This document shows, in pieces, positions 15,851-23,477 of a stretch of DNA of 64,000 bases. The position numbers were made by a program, and so were the translations under genes. Source of the stretch: Pseudodonghicola sp048268305 (GTDB taxonomy: Bacteria; Pseudomonadota; Alphaproteobacteria; Rhodobacterales; Rhodobacteraceae); contig NZ_JBLWVT010000007.1 of the NCBI RefSeq assembly GCF_048268305.1, positions 261,343-325,342 on the forward strand, read 5' to 3'. The first letter of the stretch is position 1, and each line of letters opens with the position of its first letter. A model generated the notes under the pieces. It was given only the letters and a program-made list of their open reading frames with translations, was not told the origin of the DNA and did not search any database.

Positions 15851-16905
15851 AGCCAGTCCTCTCTTGCGGTGCCTACGGCTTGGGTGACAGTTTCGAACCC
15901 GTCGCGGGCGAGAAGCGCATCGAGCCCCCGGGCGATCTGCGCGACAAGCCCCATGCCCTGATAGATCAGCGCGGTATAGAGCTGCACGGCGCAGGCGCCG
16001 GCGCGGATCTTGGCATAGGCGTCCTCGGCCGAGGCGATGCCGCCGACCCCGATCAGCGGGATTTGCCCCCCGGTCATCAGGCTGAGCCGGGCCAGCACCC
16101 GGGTCGATTTCTCGAACAGCGGCGCACCGGAGAGGCCACCGGCCTGATCGCGATGCGGGCTTTGCAGCCCCTCGCGCGACAGGGTGGTATTGGTGGCGAT
16201 GATCGCATCGACGCCTGTGTCGCGGGCGGCCTCGGCGATGTCGGCGATCTCGGCCTCGGTCAGGTCGGGGGCGATCTTCAGGAAGATCGGAATGGGGCGC
16301 TCGAGCGCATCGCGGGCCGCCATCACGCCGGACAGCAGCGCGGTCAGCGCCGCCTTGCCCTGCAGATCGCGCAGCTTCTCGGTATTGGGGGAGGAGACGT
16401 TGACCGTGGCGAAATCAAGCGCGGCGCCGCAATGGCTCAGTACCCGGGCGAAATCGCCGGCGCGGTCGTCGCTGTCCTTGTTGGCGCCGAGGTTGAGGCC
16501 GACGGGCAGGGTCCGCGGCCGGGCCTTCAGCCGGGGCAGCACCGCCTCCATCCCGCCGTTGTTGAAGCCGAAGCGGTTGATCGCGGCGCGGTCCTGATCC
16601 AGCCGGAACAGGCGCGGCTTGGGGTTGCCGGGTTGCGGCCGGGGGGTGATGGCGCCGACCTCGAGAAAGCCGAAGCCGCAGCGTGCCAACGGGGCGAGCG
16701 CCTCGGCGTTCTTGTCGAGCCCGGCGGCCAGCCCGATGGGATTGGCCAGATCGAGCCCGGCCAGCCGCGTCCTGAGACGGGGCGAGGTGATCGGGCCGGG
16801 GCCGGGAACCAGCCCGGCATTCAGCGCCTTGAGCGACAGCCCATGCGCGACCTCGGGGTCGAAACGGTGCAGGATCGCAAGCCCGGCGCGGTCGATCAGC
16901 CTCAT
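15847..16905 (-). CDS. pyrD: Dihydroorotate dehydrogenase (quinone), class 2
   Basis: The 352-residue flavoenzyme oxidises dihydroorotate to orotate in pyrimidine synthesis and passes electrons to quinone at the inner membrane. The N-terminal amphipathic stretch (DRAGLAILHRFDPEVAHGL) is typical of class 2. FMN-site motifs include NPIGLAAGLDKNAE, FGFLEVGAITPRPQPGN, the NRFGFNN loop, NVSSPNT with the catalytic serine, and GVGGI. ATG 16905 overlaps the DUF952 stop by 4 bp. Confidence 0.96.
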   Translation of the reverse strand: MRLIDRAGLAILHRFDPEVAHGLSLKALNAGLVPGPGPITSPRLRTRLAGLDLANPIGLAAGLDKNAEALAPLARCGFGFLEVGAITPRPQPGNPKPRLFRLDQDRAAINRFGFNNGGMEAVLPRLKARPRTLPVGLNLGANKDSDDRAGDFARVLSHCGAALDFATVNVSSPNTEKLRDLQGKAALTALLSGVMAARDALERPIPIFLKIAPDLTEAEIADIAEAARDTGVDAIIATNTTLSREGLQSPHRDQAGGLSGAPLFEKSTRVLARLSLMTGGQIPLIGVGGIASAEDAYAKIRAGACAVQLYTALIYQGMGLVAQIARGLDALLARDGFETVTQAVGTAREDWL

Positions 16906-17240
16906 TGCATCTGCTCCGGGAATTGGTGGTGGCCCTCGACCAGCGGCAGCGGCGCGGACCAGAGCACATCGGCGAGGCGCAGCGGGCGATAGAGATGCGG
17001 GAAGAGCGCGCCACCGCGCGAGACCTCCCATGTCAGCGCCTCGCCCATCGCCTCGGCCGCGCAGGCCAGCAGCACCAGCCCTTCGGCCCCGGAGAAATGT
17101 TTGGCTGCCGTTTCGGCCGCCTGTTCGGCGGTGGAGAAATGGACGAAACCGTCCGCGACATCCACCGGCGCACCCGTGGTCTCACCCGCGGCTTGCAGGG
17201 CGGCCCATTCATCGGCACGGAAAATCTTGTAGATCAGCAT
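16902..17240 (-). CDS. DUF952 domain-containing protein
   Basis: The 112-residue protein begins MLIYKIFRADEW and contains DGFVHFSTAEQ and the PHLYRPL motif near the end, the DUF952 pattern. Its function is unknown; the fold is related to ADP-ribosyltransferase-like proteins. A second ATG three codons upstream (17249) is equally possible, and neither has a clear ribosome site. The gene is translationally coupled to pyrD. Confidence 0.85.
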   Translation of the reverse strand: MLIYKIFRADEWAALQAAGETTGAPVDVADGFVHFSTAEQAAETAAKHFSGAEGLVLLACAAEAMGEALTWEVSRGGALFPHLYRPLRLADVLWSAPLPLVEGHHQFPEQMQ

Positions 17241-17292
17241 GGGGATCATCTGCCGGGGAATGACGCCACGGTCAATCCCCGGCAGGCGCGGG

Positions 17293-17529
17293 TTACATCC
17301 AGCGGGCGCAGCGGCGCTGGATTTGCGGGATGATCACATAGACCATGCAGGCCACGATGATCGGCACCATGACCAGATTGCGCTGCCAGATTTCCCAATC
17401 CCGGGTCAGCGGGATCAGCGCATAGAGCAGCACGGTGACCAGCGGGTAGACGCCGCAGAAGACGAAGAGCGCGAAGCGGAACCGCGACGGGCGCCGCGTC
17501 AGCTGGGGAGGAGGAGAGGTGGTGGACAT
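17293..17529 (-). CDS. Small two-helix inner-membrane protein
   Basis: The 78-residue protein has two hydrophobic helices (about residues 18-41 and 52-69) joined by TRDWEIWQRN and a basic C-terminus; I do not recognise a named family. ATG 17529 has GAGGG 6 nt upstream. It is divergent from a TetR gene with a perfect palindrome between them, so the TetR protein most likely controls it. Possible roles are a small transport or stress membrane protein, but nothing in the sequence decides this. Confidence 0.7.
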   Translation of the reverse strand: MSTTSPPPQLTRRPSRFRFALFVFCGVYPLVTVLLYALIPLTRDWEIWQRNLVMVPIIVACMVYVIIPQIQRRCARWM

Positions 17530-17559
17530 CGGGTTTCCCTCTGGATTTCCCTTTAATGA

Positions 17560-17575
17560 AACGGAACGTTCCGTT
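17560..17575. promoter_or_regulatory. Probable TetR operator
   Basis: AACGGAACGTTCCGTT is a perfect 16-bp palindrome between the divergent membrane-protein gene (start 17529) and the TetR gene (start 17613). Its size and symmetry suit a TetR-family dimer and its position allows control of both genes. Confidence 0.75.
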
Positions 17576-17612
17576 AGTATGTGCCCGACCGGAGGAAAGT
17601 AAAGGGGCGGGC

Positions 17613-18209
17613 ATGGCAAAAAGTGACGAGGGCGACGCATGTGCCGGAAAACGCGGCTCGATCGGTGCGCGGCGTAATCCGGCGACCGAGGCGGCGATTC
17701 TGGACGCAGCGGCAGAGATCGTCGAGGACGGCGGTATCGGCGCGTTGACGATGGAGGCGGTGGCACGCCGGGCACGGGCGGGCAAGGCGACGGTCTATCG
17801 CTGGTGGCCGACGCGCGGCGCGCTGCTGCTGGCTGTTTATGAACGGCAGAAGCAGATCGGCGCCTTTCCGGACACCGGCACGCTCGAAGGCGATGTCGCG
17901 GCGGTGCTGCGGCTGCTCTTCGCGCATTGGGGCCGGCCGGAGGGTGCGGTCTTTCGCCATATCATCGCCGCAGCCCAGAGCGATCCGGACCTGGCCGAGG
18001 CCTTGGAGGCCTATCGGCAAGAGCGGCTGGAGAGCCTGATGCAGGTGATCGGCCGCACCGCCGCCCGCGGCGAACTGGCCGAAGATGTTTCCGCCGCTGA
18101 CATGGCCAGCGCGGTCATGGCCATGGCCTGGCTGCATCTCTTGACCGGACATCTCGATGCCGACCCCGTTGCCCTGGCGCGGGTGCTGGTGCGAGGCTGG
18201 GGTCAATAG
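17613..18209 (+). CDS. TetR-family transcriptional regulator
   Basis: The 198-residue protein has an N-terminal helix-turn-helix (AILDAAAEIVEDGGIGALTMEA then KATVYRWWPTRGALLLAVY, about residues 27-68) and a ligand-binding C-terminal domain like TetR_C_16/AcrR types. ATG 17613 was chosen because AAGGGG lies 6 nt upstream and an upstream ATG would cover the operator palindrome. It is probably autoregulated and represses the divergent small membrane protein. Confidence 0.9.
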   Translation: MAKSDEGDACAGKRGSIGARRNPATEAAILDAAAEIVEDGGIGALTMEAVARRARAGKATVYRWWPTRGALLLAVYERQKQIGAFPDTGTLEGDVAAVLRLLFAHWGRPEGAVFRHIIAAAQSDPDLAEALEAYRQERLESLMQVIGRTAARGELAEDVSAADMASAVMAMAWLHLLTGHLDADPVALARVLVRGWGQ

Positions 18210-18326
18210 CGGAGGTCAGCCGGCCAAGAGTTCCAGCAACCGAGAGGTATCGGCTGAAAGCCGTTGACCTGGGATTCGGCTGCCCCGATCATGATGATCG
18301 TTTCAGGCTGAAAAGGGGGGCGAAAC

Positions 18327-18869
18327 ATGAAGCCTGGGGTTCTGTGTCACATTGGGGGAACACTTTTCATCCTGCTTGGCGCTTGCGCTGCACCGGGAAC
18401 GATGTCGCAGAACTACGCGGCGCAAACCAGCTCCACCTTATGGAATATGCACTTCCAGACCAGTGACCCGCTCCAGATCGCCTATATCGAGGCAGAACTC
18501 GGGAGTCGGGGGCAAACATCCTTCGGAGTGGATTATCTGGGGCGGACGACTGCCTCGGCTTACGGGAAGCGCCTGTATCGGCGTGAAGCAGCCTCATCGA
18601 CGGATGTGAACTGTAAGGACTTTCCGTCAGCGGCCGAGGCCCAGAAATACTTCCTTGCCCGCGGCGGGCCGGTGTCTGATCCCGAAGGCTTGGATCGCGA
18701 CGGCGACGGTCTGGCCTGTGAGTGGGGAAGACAGTTGCGGAAATCCGCGTCGCGCTATTCGGTGCGCATTCAGCCGCGGAGACAGTCCTCCAGCTATTGT
18801 CATATCGGACCGAGAGGAGGGCGGTACACGATTACCGCCAGCGGGGCGAAGAACTATGGCGGGTGTTGA
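18327..18869 (+). CDS. Excalibur-domain lipoprotein
   Basis: The 180-residue protein has a lipoprotein signal ending LLGAC (cysteine 20). Residues 96-131 form an Excalibur calcium-binding module with CKDF, SAAEAQKYF and the DRDGDGLACEW loop. The C-terminal 23 residues (CHIGPRGGRYTITASGAKNYGGC, 158-180) match a second short cysteine-bracketed module often fused to phage-related or surface proteins. It lacks an obvious nuclease domain between them. GC content is lower than that of the neighbours. It stands alone between the TetR gene and the sigma-factor operon. Confidence 0.85.
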   Translation: MKPGVLCHIGGTLFILLGACAAPGTMSQNYAAQTSSTLWNMHFQTSDPLQIAYIEAELGSRGQTSFGVDYLGRTTASAYGKRLYRREAASSTDVNCKDFPSAAEAQKYFLARGGPVSDPEGLDRDGDGLACEWGRQLRKSASRYSVRIQPRRQSSSYCHIGPRGGRYTITASGAKNYGGC

Positions 18870-19017
18870 CGCCTCGGCTGAGGAGGCCGACGTCGCGGGC
18901 AATACATAGGAAGTGTGAGAATAGCATTATGTAGCGCGATCGAGTCGCTGATCATGAAAGCTGGCGTCTGGAGCAGCGGGGCTTTTTTGTGTTGTGGGTG
19001 AACGCAGCCTCGGCGGC

Positions 19018-19911
19018 CTAAGGCAGTGCCGCGCCCGCCAGATGCCGCAGCTTGTCGGGGTTGCGGACGATCCAGACCGCAACGATCCGGCCGGCGCGGA
19101 TATCCAGCGCGGTGGTTTGCAGCACATTGCCCGCCTCGCGCGTCACGAAGCCGGGCACGCCGTTGATCCTGCGGATCGGCGGCAGCGGCGGCGGCGGCAG
19201 CGCCCGCTTGCGCCCGAGCCCGGCGAACAGCCCCGCCGCACGCCGGCGCCCGTGCAGCACGTTGATCGCCGCCGGCACCTTGCCGCCGCCATCGGTGCGC
19301 ACTTCGATCTCCTCGGCGAAGAGGTCAAGCAGCGCCTGCATGTCGCCGGTCCGGCTGGCATGCCAGAAGGCGGCGACGATGGGGGCGGCCTGATCCGTCG
19401 ATGCGATGCGGGCAGGGGCCTCGGCCCCGGCCAGACGTTTACGCGCGCGCGACACCAGTTGACGGCAGGCCGCGGGCGTCTTGTCGATCACCCGCGCGAT
19501 CTCCTCGAAGGAATAGTCGAAGGCATCGCGCAGCAGGAAGGCCGCCCGCATCTCGGGCGTCAGGGTGTCGAGCGTCAGGATCAGCGCGATGCTGACATCC
19601 TCGGTCACCATCCAGTCCTGTTCGGCGTCCGGCGCGGCGTCGCGGACCAGCGGGTCGGGCAGCCAGGCGCCGACATAGGTTTCGCGCCTTTGACGCGCGG
19701 ATTTCAGATGGTCGAGGCAAAGCCGGGTGACCACCGCGCCCAGCCAGCGCGGCGGCGTCTCGATCGCCTCAAGCGGCTGCGCAGCTAAGCGCAGCCAGGC
19801 CTGTTGCAGGATATCCTCGGTGTCGGCGACCGATCCCGTCATGCGATAGGCGAGCCCCGCCAGACGGCGGCGCTCGCGCAAGAACAGGGGCAGGCGCGGA
19901 TCAGGCGGCAT
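19018..19911 (-). CDS. sigJ: SigJ-type ECF sigma factor with SnoaL-like C-terminus
   Basis: The 297-residue protein has sigma region 2 (RRRLAGLAYRMTGSVADTEDILQ, about residues 13-35, with the W-L pair after it) and region 4 (FLLRDAFDYSFEEIARVI, about 130-150), then an NTF2/SnoaL-like domain to the end (IVAAFWHASRTGDMQALLDLF onward). This architecture is the SigJ/ECF41-like group, in which the C-terminal domain controls activity in place of an anti-sigma factor. The gene overlaps the carboxymuconolactone decarboxylase-like gene by 11 bp, the pairing expected for ECF41. Confidence 0.92.
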   Translation of the reverse strand: MPPDPRLPLFLRERRRLAGLAYRMTGSVADTEDILQQAWLRLAAQPLEAIETPPRWLGAVVTRLCLDHLKSARQRRETYVGAWLPDPLVRDAAPDAEQDWMVTEDVSIALILTLDTLTPEMRAAFLLRDAFDYSFEEIARVIDKTPAACRQLVSRARKRLAGAEAPARIASTDQAAPIVAAFWHASRTGDMQALLDLFAEEIEVRTDGGGKVPAAINVLHGRRRAAGLFAGLGRKRALPPPPLPPIRRINGVPGFVTREAGNVLQTTALDIRAGRIVAVWIVRNPDKLRHLAGAALP

Positions 19912-20356
19912 CTTTGCGCATCGGATGCACCGACCGGAAGCCCACCGCAAAGCGGTTCCAGGCGTTGATCACATTGATCACCAGCGTCAGGTCGACACAT
20001 TCGCGCGGGCTGAAGGCGGCGGTCAGCGCCGCATAATCCGCCTCCGGCGCGCCGGAGGCCTCGAGCCGGGTCAGCGCATCGGCCCAGCCAAGCGCGGCGC
20101 GTTCGCGGGCATCGAAGGCCGGGCTTTCGCGCCAGGCCGCCAGCACGTCGAGCTGTTGTTGCGACACCCCGGCCGCGCGGGCGTCGGGCGCGTGCATGTT
20201 CAGGCAATAGGCGCAGCCGTTGATCTGCGACACCCGCATCTTGACCAACTCGCGCAAGCGAAGCGGGATCGACAGCGCATGGGTCGCCTTCTCGAGCGCC
20301 AGCATGGCGGCGAGCGCTTCGGGCGAGGCCTGATAATAGCTCAGTCGTTCTGTCAT
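19901..20356 (-). CDS. Carboxymuconolactone decarboxylase/AhpD-family protein
   Basis: The 151-residue protein contains the AhpD-like motif NGCAYCLNMH (CxxC with a histidine four residues later, about residues 46-55), which in this fold supports thiol peroxidase or disulphide chemistry, and the LRELVKMRVSQ helix before it. It is cotranscribed with the SigJ-type sigma factor; in ECF41 systems such a protein is the usual target and partner. ATG 20356 was preferred over longer frames. Confidence 0.92.
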   Translation of the reverse strand: MTERLSYYQASPEALAAMLALEKATHALSIPLRLRELVKMRVSQINGCAYCLNMHAPDARAAGVSQQQLDVLAAWRESPAFDARERAALGWADALTRLEASGAPEADYAALTAAFSPRECVDLTLVINVINAWNRFAVGFRSVHPMRKDAA

Positions 20357-20513
20357 CTTGAGGACTCCATCATCATGTCTAACAGAAATGATGACGATCC
20401 GGGCGGGCGATTTGTGACAGGGACAGGCGGGAAACTCTGGCGCAGACACGCTTTGACTTGGGTTCTGCCGCAATGCAACATCTCAGCATAACAACCCGAC
20501 GGAGAGGAATCCG

Positions 20514-22094
20514 ATGTCGTTTCGCCTTTTGACCTCTGCCGCGCTGCTGGCGCTCAGCGCCGGGGCGGCGTCTGCCGATTACAAGCTGACCATTCTTCAT
20601 ACCAACGATTTCCATTCCCGTTTCGAGCCGATCAGCAAATACGACAGCAGCTGTTCGGCCGAGGATAACGAGGCCGGCAAATGCTTCGGCGGCTCCGCCC
20701 GGCTGTCCACCGCGATCTCGGCGGCCAAGGCGGCGGGCAATACCTATGTGCTGCTCGATGCCGGCGACCAGTTTCAGGGCTCGCTGTTCTATACCTACTA
20801 TCACGGCAAGCTCGCGGCCGAGCTGATGAACCGCTTCGGCTATGACGCCATGGCGGTGGGCAACCACGAATTCGACAATGGCCCCGAGGTGCTGGCCAGC
20901 TTTCTTGAGCTGGTGAAGTTTCCGGTGCTGATGGCGAACGCCGATCTCAGCGGGGAACCGGCGCTGAAGGGCGGGCCGGTGCAGAAATCGGTGGTGATCG
21001 AACGCGGCGGCGAAAAGCTGGGGATCATCGGGCTGACGCCGCAGGACAATCCGGAACTTTCCAGCCCCGGGCCGAACATCATCTTCACCGATCCGGTCGA
21101 TGCCGTGCAGGCCGAGGTCGACCGGCTGACCGCCGAGGGGGTGAACAAGATCATCGTGCTGAGCCATTCGGGCTATGACGTCGACAAGCGCATCGCGGCC
21201 GAGACCAAGGGCGTCGATGTGATCGTCGGCGGCCATTCGCATACGCTGCTCAGCAATACCTCGGACAAGGCCTCCGGTCCCTATCCCACCATGGTGAACG
21301 GCGTGGCGATCGTGCAGGCCTATGCCTATGGCAAGTTCCTGGGTGAATTGAACGTCACCTTCGATGACGCCGGCAATCTGACCGCCGCCGAGGGCGAGCC
21401 GCTGGTGATGGACGCCAGCGTCGCCGAGGATCCGGCCATCAGCGCCCGGGTCAAGGAGGCGGCGGCCCCGCTTGAGGAAGTCCGCAACAAGGTGATCGCC
21501 AGCGCCGCCGCGCCGATCGACGGGTCGCGCGACAGTTGCCGGATCGGCGAATGCGCCATGGGCAATCTGGTCGCCGACGCCATGCTGGACCGGGTCGCCG
21601 ATCAGGGCGTGACCATCGCCATCACCAACGGCGGCGGGTTGCGCGCCAGCATCGACGCCGGCGACGTCACCATGGGCGAGGTGCTGACGGTGTTGCCGTT
21701 CCAGAACACGCTGTCGACCTTCGAGGTCACCGGCCAGACCATCATCGACGCGCTGGAAAGCGGGGTGTCGCAGGCCGAGGAGGGCGGCGGCCGCTTCCCG
21801 CAAGTCTCTGGTCTTGCCTTTACCTGGGATCCGTCGAAACCGCCGATGGGCGGTCGCATCACCGAGGTGCTGGTCGCCAGCGAGGACGGTTATGTGCCGA
21901 TCGACCCCGAGGCCTCCTATCTGACGGTCACCAACAACTATGTCCGCAACGGCGGTGACGGCTACAAGATGTTCTCGGGAGACGACAAGAAGGCCTATGA
22001 CTTCGGCCCCGATCTGGCCGATGTGACCGCCGAATACCTGGCGGCGAACTCGCCTTATCAGCCCTATACCGACGAGCGGATCATCAAGAAGTAG
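20514..22094 (+). CDS. Periplasmic 5'-nucleotidase/2',3'-cyclic phosphodiesterase
   Basis: The 526-residue protein has a cleavable signal peptide (about residues 1-21, ending ASA). The metallophosphatase domain shows ILHTNDFHSR, DAGDQFQG, VGNHEFDNG, LSHSGYDVD and GGHSHT, which bind two metal ions. The C-terminal 5'-nucleotidase domain (about 320-500) has NGGGLRASI, ALESGVS and the substrate-stacking TNNYVRNGGDGY. It dephosphorylates nucleotides in the periplasm for salvage, like UshA. Two internal cysteine pairs are plausible. Confidence 0.93.
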   Translation: MSFRLLTSAALLALSAGAASADYKLTILHTNDFHSRFEPISKYDSSCSAEDNEAGKCFGGSARLSTAISAAKAAGNTYVLLDAGDQFQGSLFYTYYHGKLAAELMNRFGYDAMAVGNHEFDNGPEVLASFLELVKFPVLMANADLSGEPALKGGPVQKSVVIERGGEKLGIIGLTPQDNPELSSPGPNIIFTDPVDAVQAEVDRLTAEGVNKIIVLSHSGYDVDKRIAAETKGVDVIVGGHSHTLLSNTSDKASGPYPTMVNGVAIVQAYAYGKFLGELNVTFDDAGNLTAAEGEPLVMDASVAEDPAISARVKEAAAPLEEVRNKVIASAAAPIDGSRDSCRIGECAMGNLVADAMLDRVADQGVTIAITNGGGLRASIDAGDVTMGEVLTVLPFQNTLSTFEVTGQTIIDALESGVSQAEEGGGRFPQVSGLAFTWDPSKPPMGGRITEVLVASEDGYVPIDPEASYLTVTNNYVRNGGDGYKMFSGDDKKAYDFGPDLADVTAEYLAANSPYQPYTDERIIKK

Positions 22095-22104
22095 AGGCCT
22101 CTCG

Positions 22105-22130
22105 CCCCTCTCCCCTCCTGGGGGGAGGGG
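22105..22130. terminator. Hairpin between converging genes
   Basis: CCCCTC and GAGGGG enclose CCCC/GGGG arms with a short loop, giving a strong G-C hairpin 10 bp after the nucleotidase stop. No T-tract follows on either side, so it is a weak candidate shared by both converging genes. Confidence 0.4.
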
Positions 22131-22143
22131 TTGGCCCTTCGCC

Positions 22144-23064
22144 TCAATCGGTCCCCGGCGCTGGGGGGAGTTCGCCTTGCAGATAGGGCAGGGCACCGAT
22201 GTGACGGGCCATGAAATCGCGCAAGGCGCGTGCCCGGGCGCTCAGCAGCCGGCCCGAGGGCCAGATGGCGAAGATCTCGCGATCCGGCCCGCGCCATTCC
22301 GGCAATACCCGACAAAGCTGGCCGTTGCCGATCTCCTCGCTGACTTCCGACACTGGCAACAGCGCAATCCCCAGACCATCGCAGACCCATTCCCTTTGCA
22401 GTGCGATATCGTCAACCGCCGCGGCGATGGACAGTTGCACCACCTGGGTCTCGCCCGTCTCGACGTGGCTGAGCCGCCATTCCGGCAAGGGTACAAACCC
22501 GACGATCCGATGCGCCTGCAGATCGCGGGGGCTCTCCGGGCTGCCATGCGCGGCGAGATAGCCGGGGGCGCAGACCAGAACGCTGCGCGCCAGGCCCAGG
22601 CGTTTCTGGAAAAAGCCGGAATCGGGTTGCGGCCCGATCCTCAGCGCCAGGTCGGCGCCGGTCGCGACCAGATCGGTCATCAGGTTCGACAGCCGCAGAT
22701 CAAGGGCGATCTCGGGATGAGCCTGTTGAAACTCCCGCCACATCGGGCGCAGCAATCTGACCGACAGATTGGTCGGCGCCGTCACCGTCAGCCGCCCGCT
22801 CAGGCTGTGCAGATCATGGCTCAACCCCCGCAAGGAGGCCTCGATCCGCCCCACCTGGTCGGCGAGTTCGCGGTAATAGACCTCGCCCTGCGGCGTCAGG
22901 GCAAAGCGGCGTGCCGAGCGATGAATCAGGTGCAGGCCGAGCGTCTCCTCCAGCCGGCGCAACCGGCGGCTGACCGTGGCGGGCGGCAGGTTCAGCCGCT
23001 GCGCCGCCGCCGCCAGCCCGTTGGCCTGCACGATATGAACGAAGAGGGAAAGATCATCCAGCAT
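22144..23064 (-). CDS. LysR-family transcriptional regulator
   Basis: The 306-residue protein has the N-terminal winged helix (LSLFVHIVQANGLAAAAQRL then PPATVSRRLRRLEETLGLHL, about residues 4-50) and a LysR substrate-binding domain from residue 88. It is divergent from a quinol-monooxygenase-like gene; the 117-bp gap carries an inverted repeat touching its start codon. The likely target is that gene. Confidence 0.92.
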   Translation of the reverse strand: MLDDLSLFVHIVQANGLAAAAQRLNLPPATVSRRLRRLEETLGLHLIHRSARRFALTPQGEVYYRELADQVGRIEASLRGLSHDLHSLSGRLTVTAPTNLSVRLLRPMWREFQQAHPEIALDLRLSNLMTDLVATGADLALRIGPQPDSGFFQKRLGLARSVLVCAPGYLAAHGSPESPRDLQAHRIVGFVPLPEWRLSHVETGETQVVQLSIAAAVDDIALQREWVCDGLGIALLPVSEVSEEIGNGQLCRVLPEWRGPDREIFAIWPSGRLLSARARALRDFMARHIGALPYLQGELPPAPGTD

Positions 23065-23082
23065 GATTCCAGATATGGAATC
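23065..23082. promoter_or_regulatory. Candidate LysR operator
   Basis: GATTCC-N6-GGAATC contains a T-N11-A motif and lies directly against the ATG of the LysR gene. Binding there would block the regulator's own expression and could activate the divergent monooxygenase gene. Confidence 0.5.
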
Positions 23083-23180
23083 TATAACCCCGAACATGTC
23101 CATATATTTCCGAATTCGTCAGCATTACCTCCGCGGTCATCATCACGAGCCTCAGACACAACCCTCAGAAAGGATACCCC

Positions 23181-23477
23181 ATGTCGGGATATTACATCAG
23201 CGCCGCCGTTGATCTGACCGAAGGCGCCGACCCCGAGGCCGCCCGCGCGATGCTGGCCGATCTGGTCCGCGCCACCCGGGAGGAGCCGGGCTGCATCAGC
23301 TTCGACATTCGGCAGAACCTCGAGGATCCGCGCCGCTTCACCTTCTGGGAAGGCTGGACCGGTCCCGAGGCGTTGGAGCAACATTTCAACTATGCCCATA
23401 CCCAGGCGGTGCTGGCCACGGGCATGATCCGGGTCGTCTATATCGAGCGGTTGGGCGATCTGGTGGTTGCGGCCTGA
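23181..23477 (+). CDS. Antibiotic biosynthesis monooxygenase-like protein (YgiN type)
   Basis: The 98-residue protein has the dimeric alpha-beta-barrel ABM pattern: RATREEPGCISFDI, FTFWEGWTGPEALEQH with the conserved Trp-Glu, and a last strand VYIERL. Homologues such as YgiN act on quinols. ATG 23181 has AAAGGA 6 nt upstream. It is divergent from the LysR regulator. Confidence 0.88.
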   Translation: MSGYYISAAVDLTEGADPEAARAMLADLVRATREEPGCISFDIRQNLEDPRRFTFWEGWTGPEALEQHFNYAHTQAVLATGMIRVVYIERLGDLVVAA

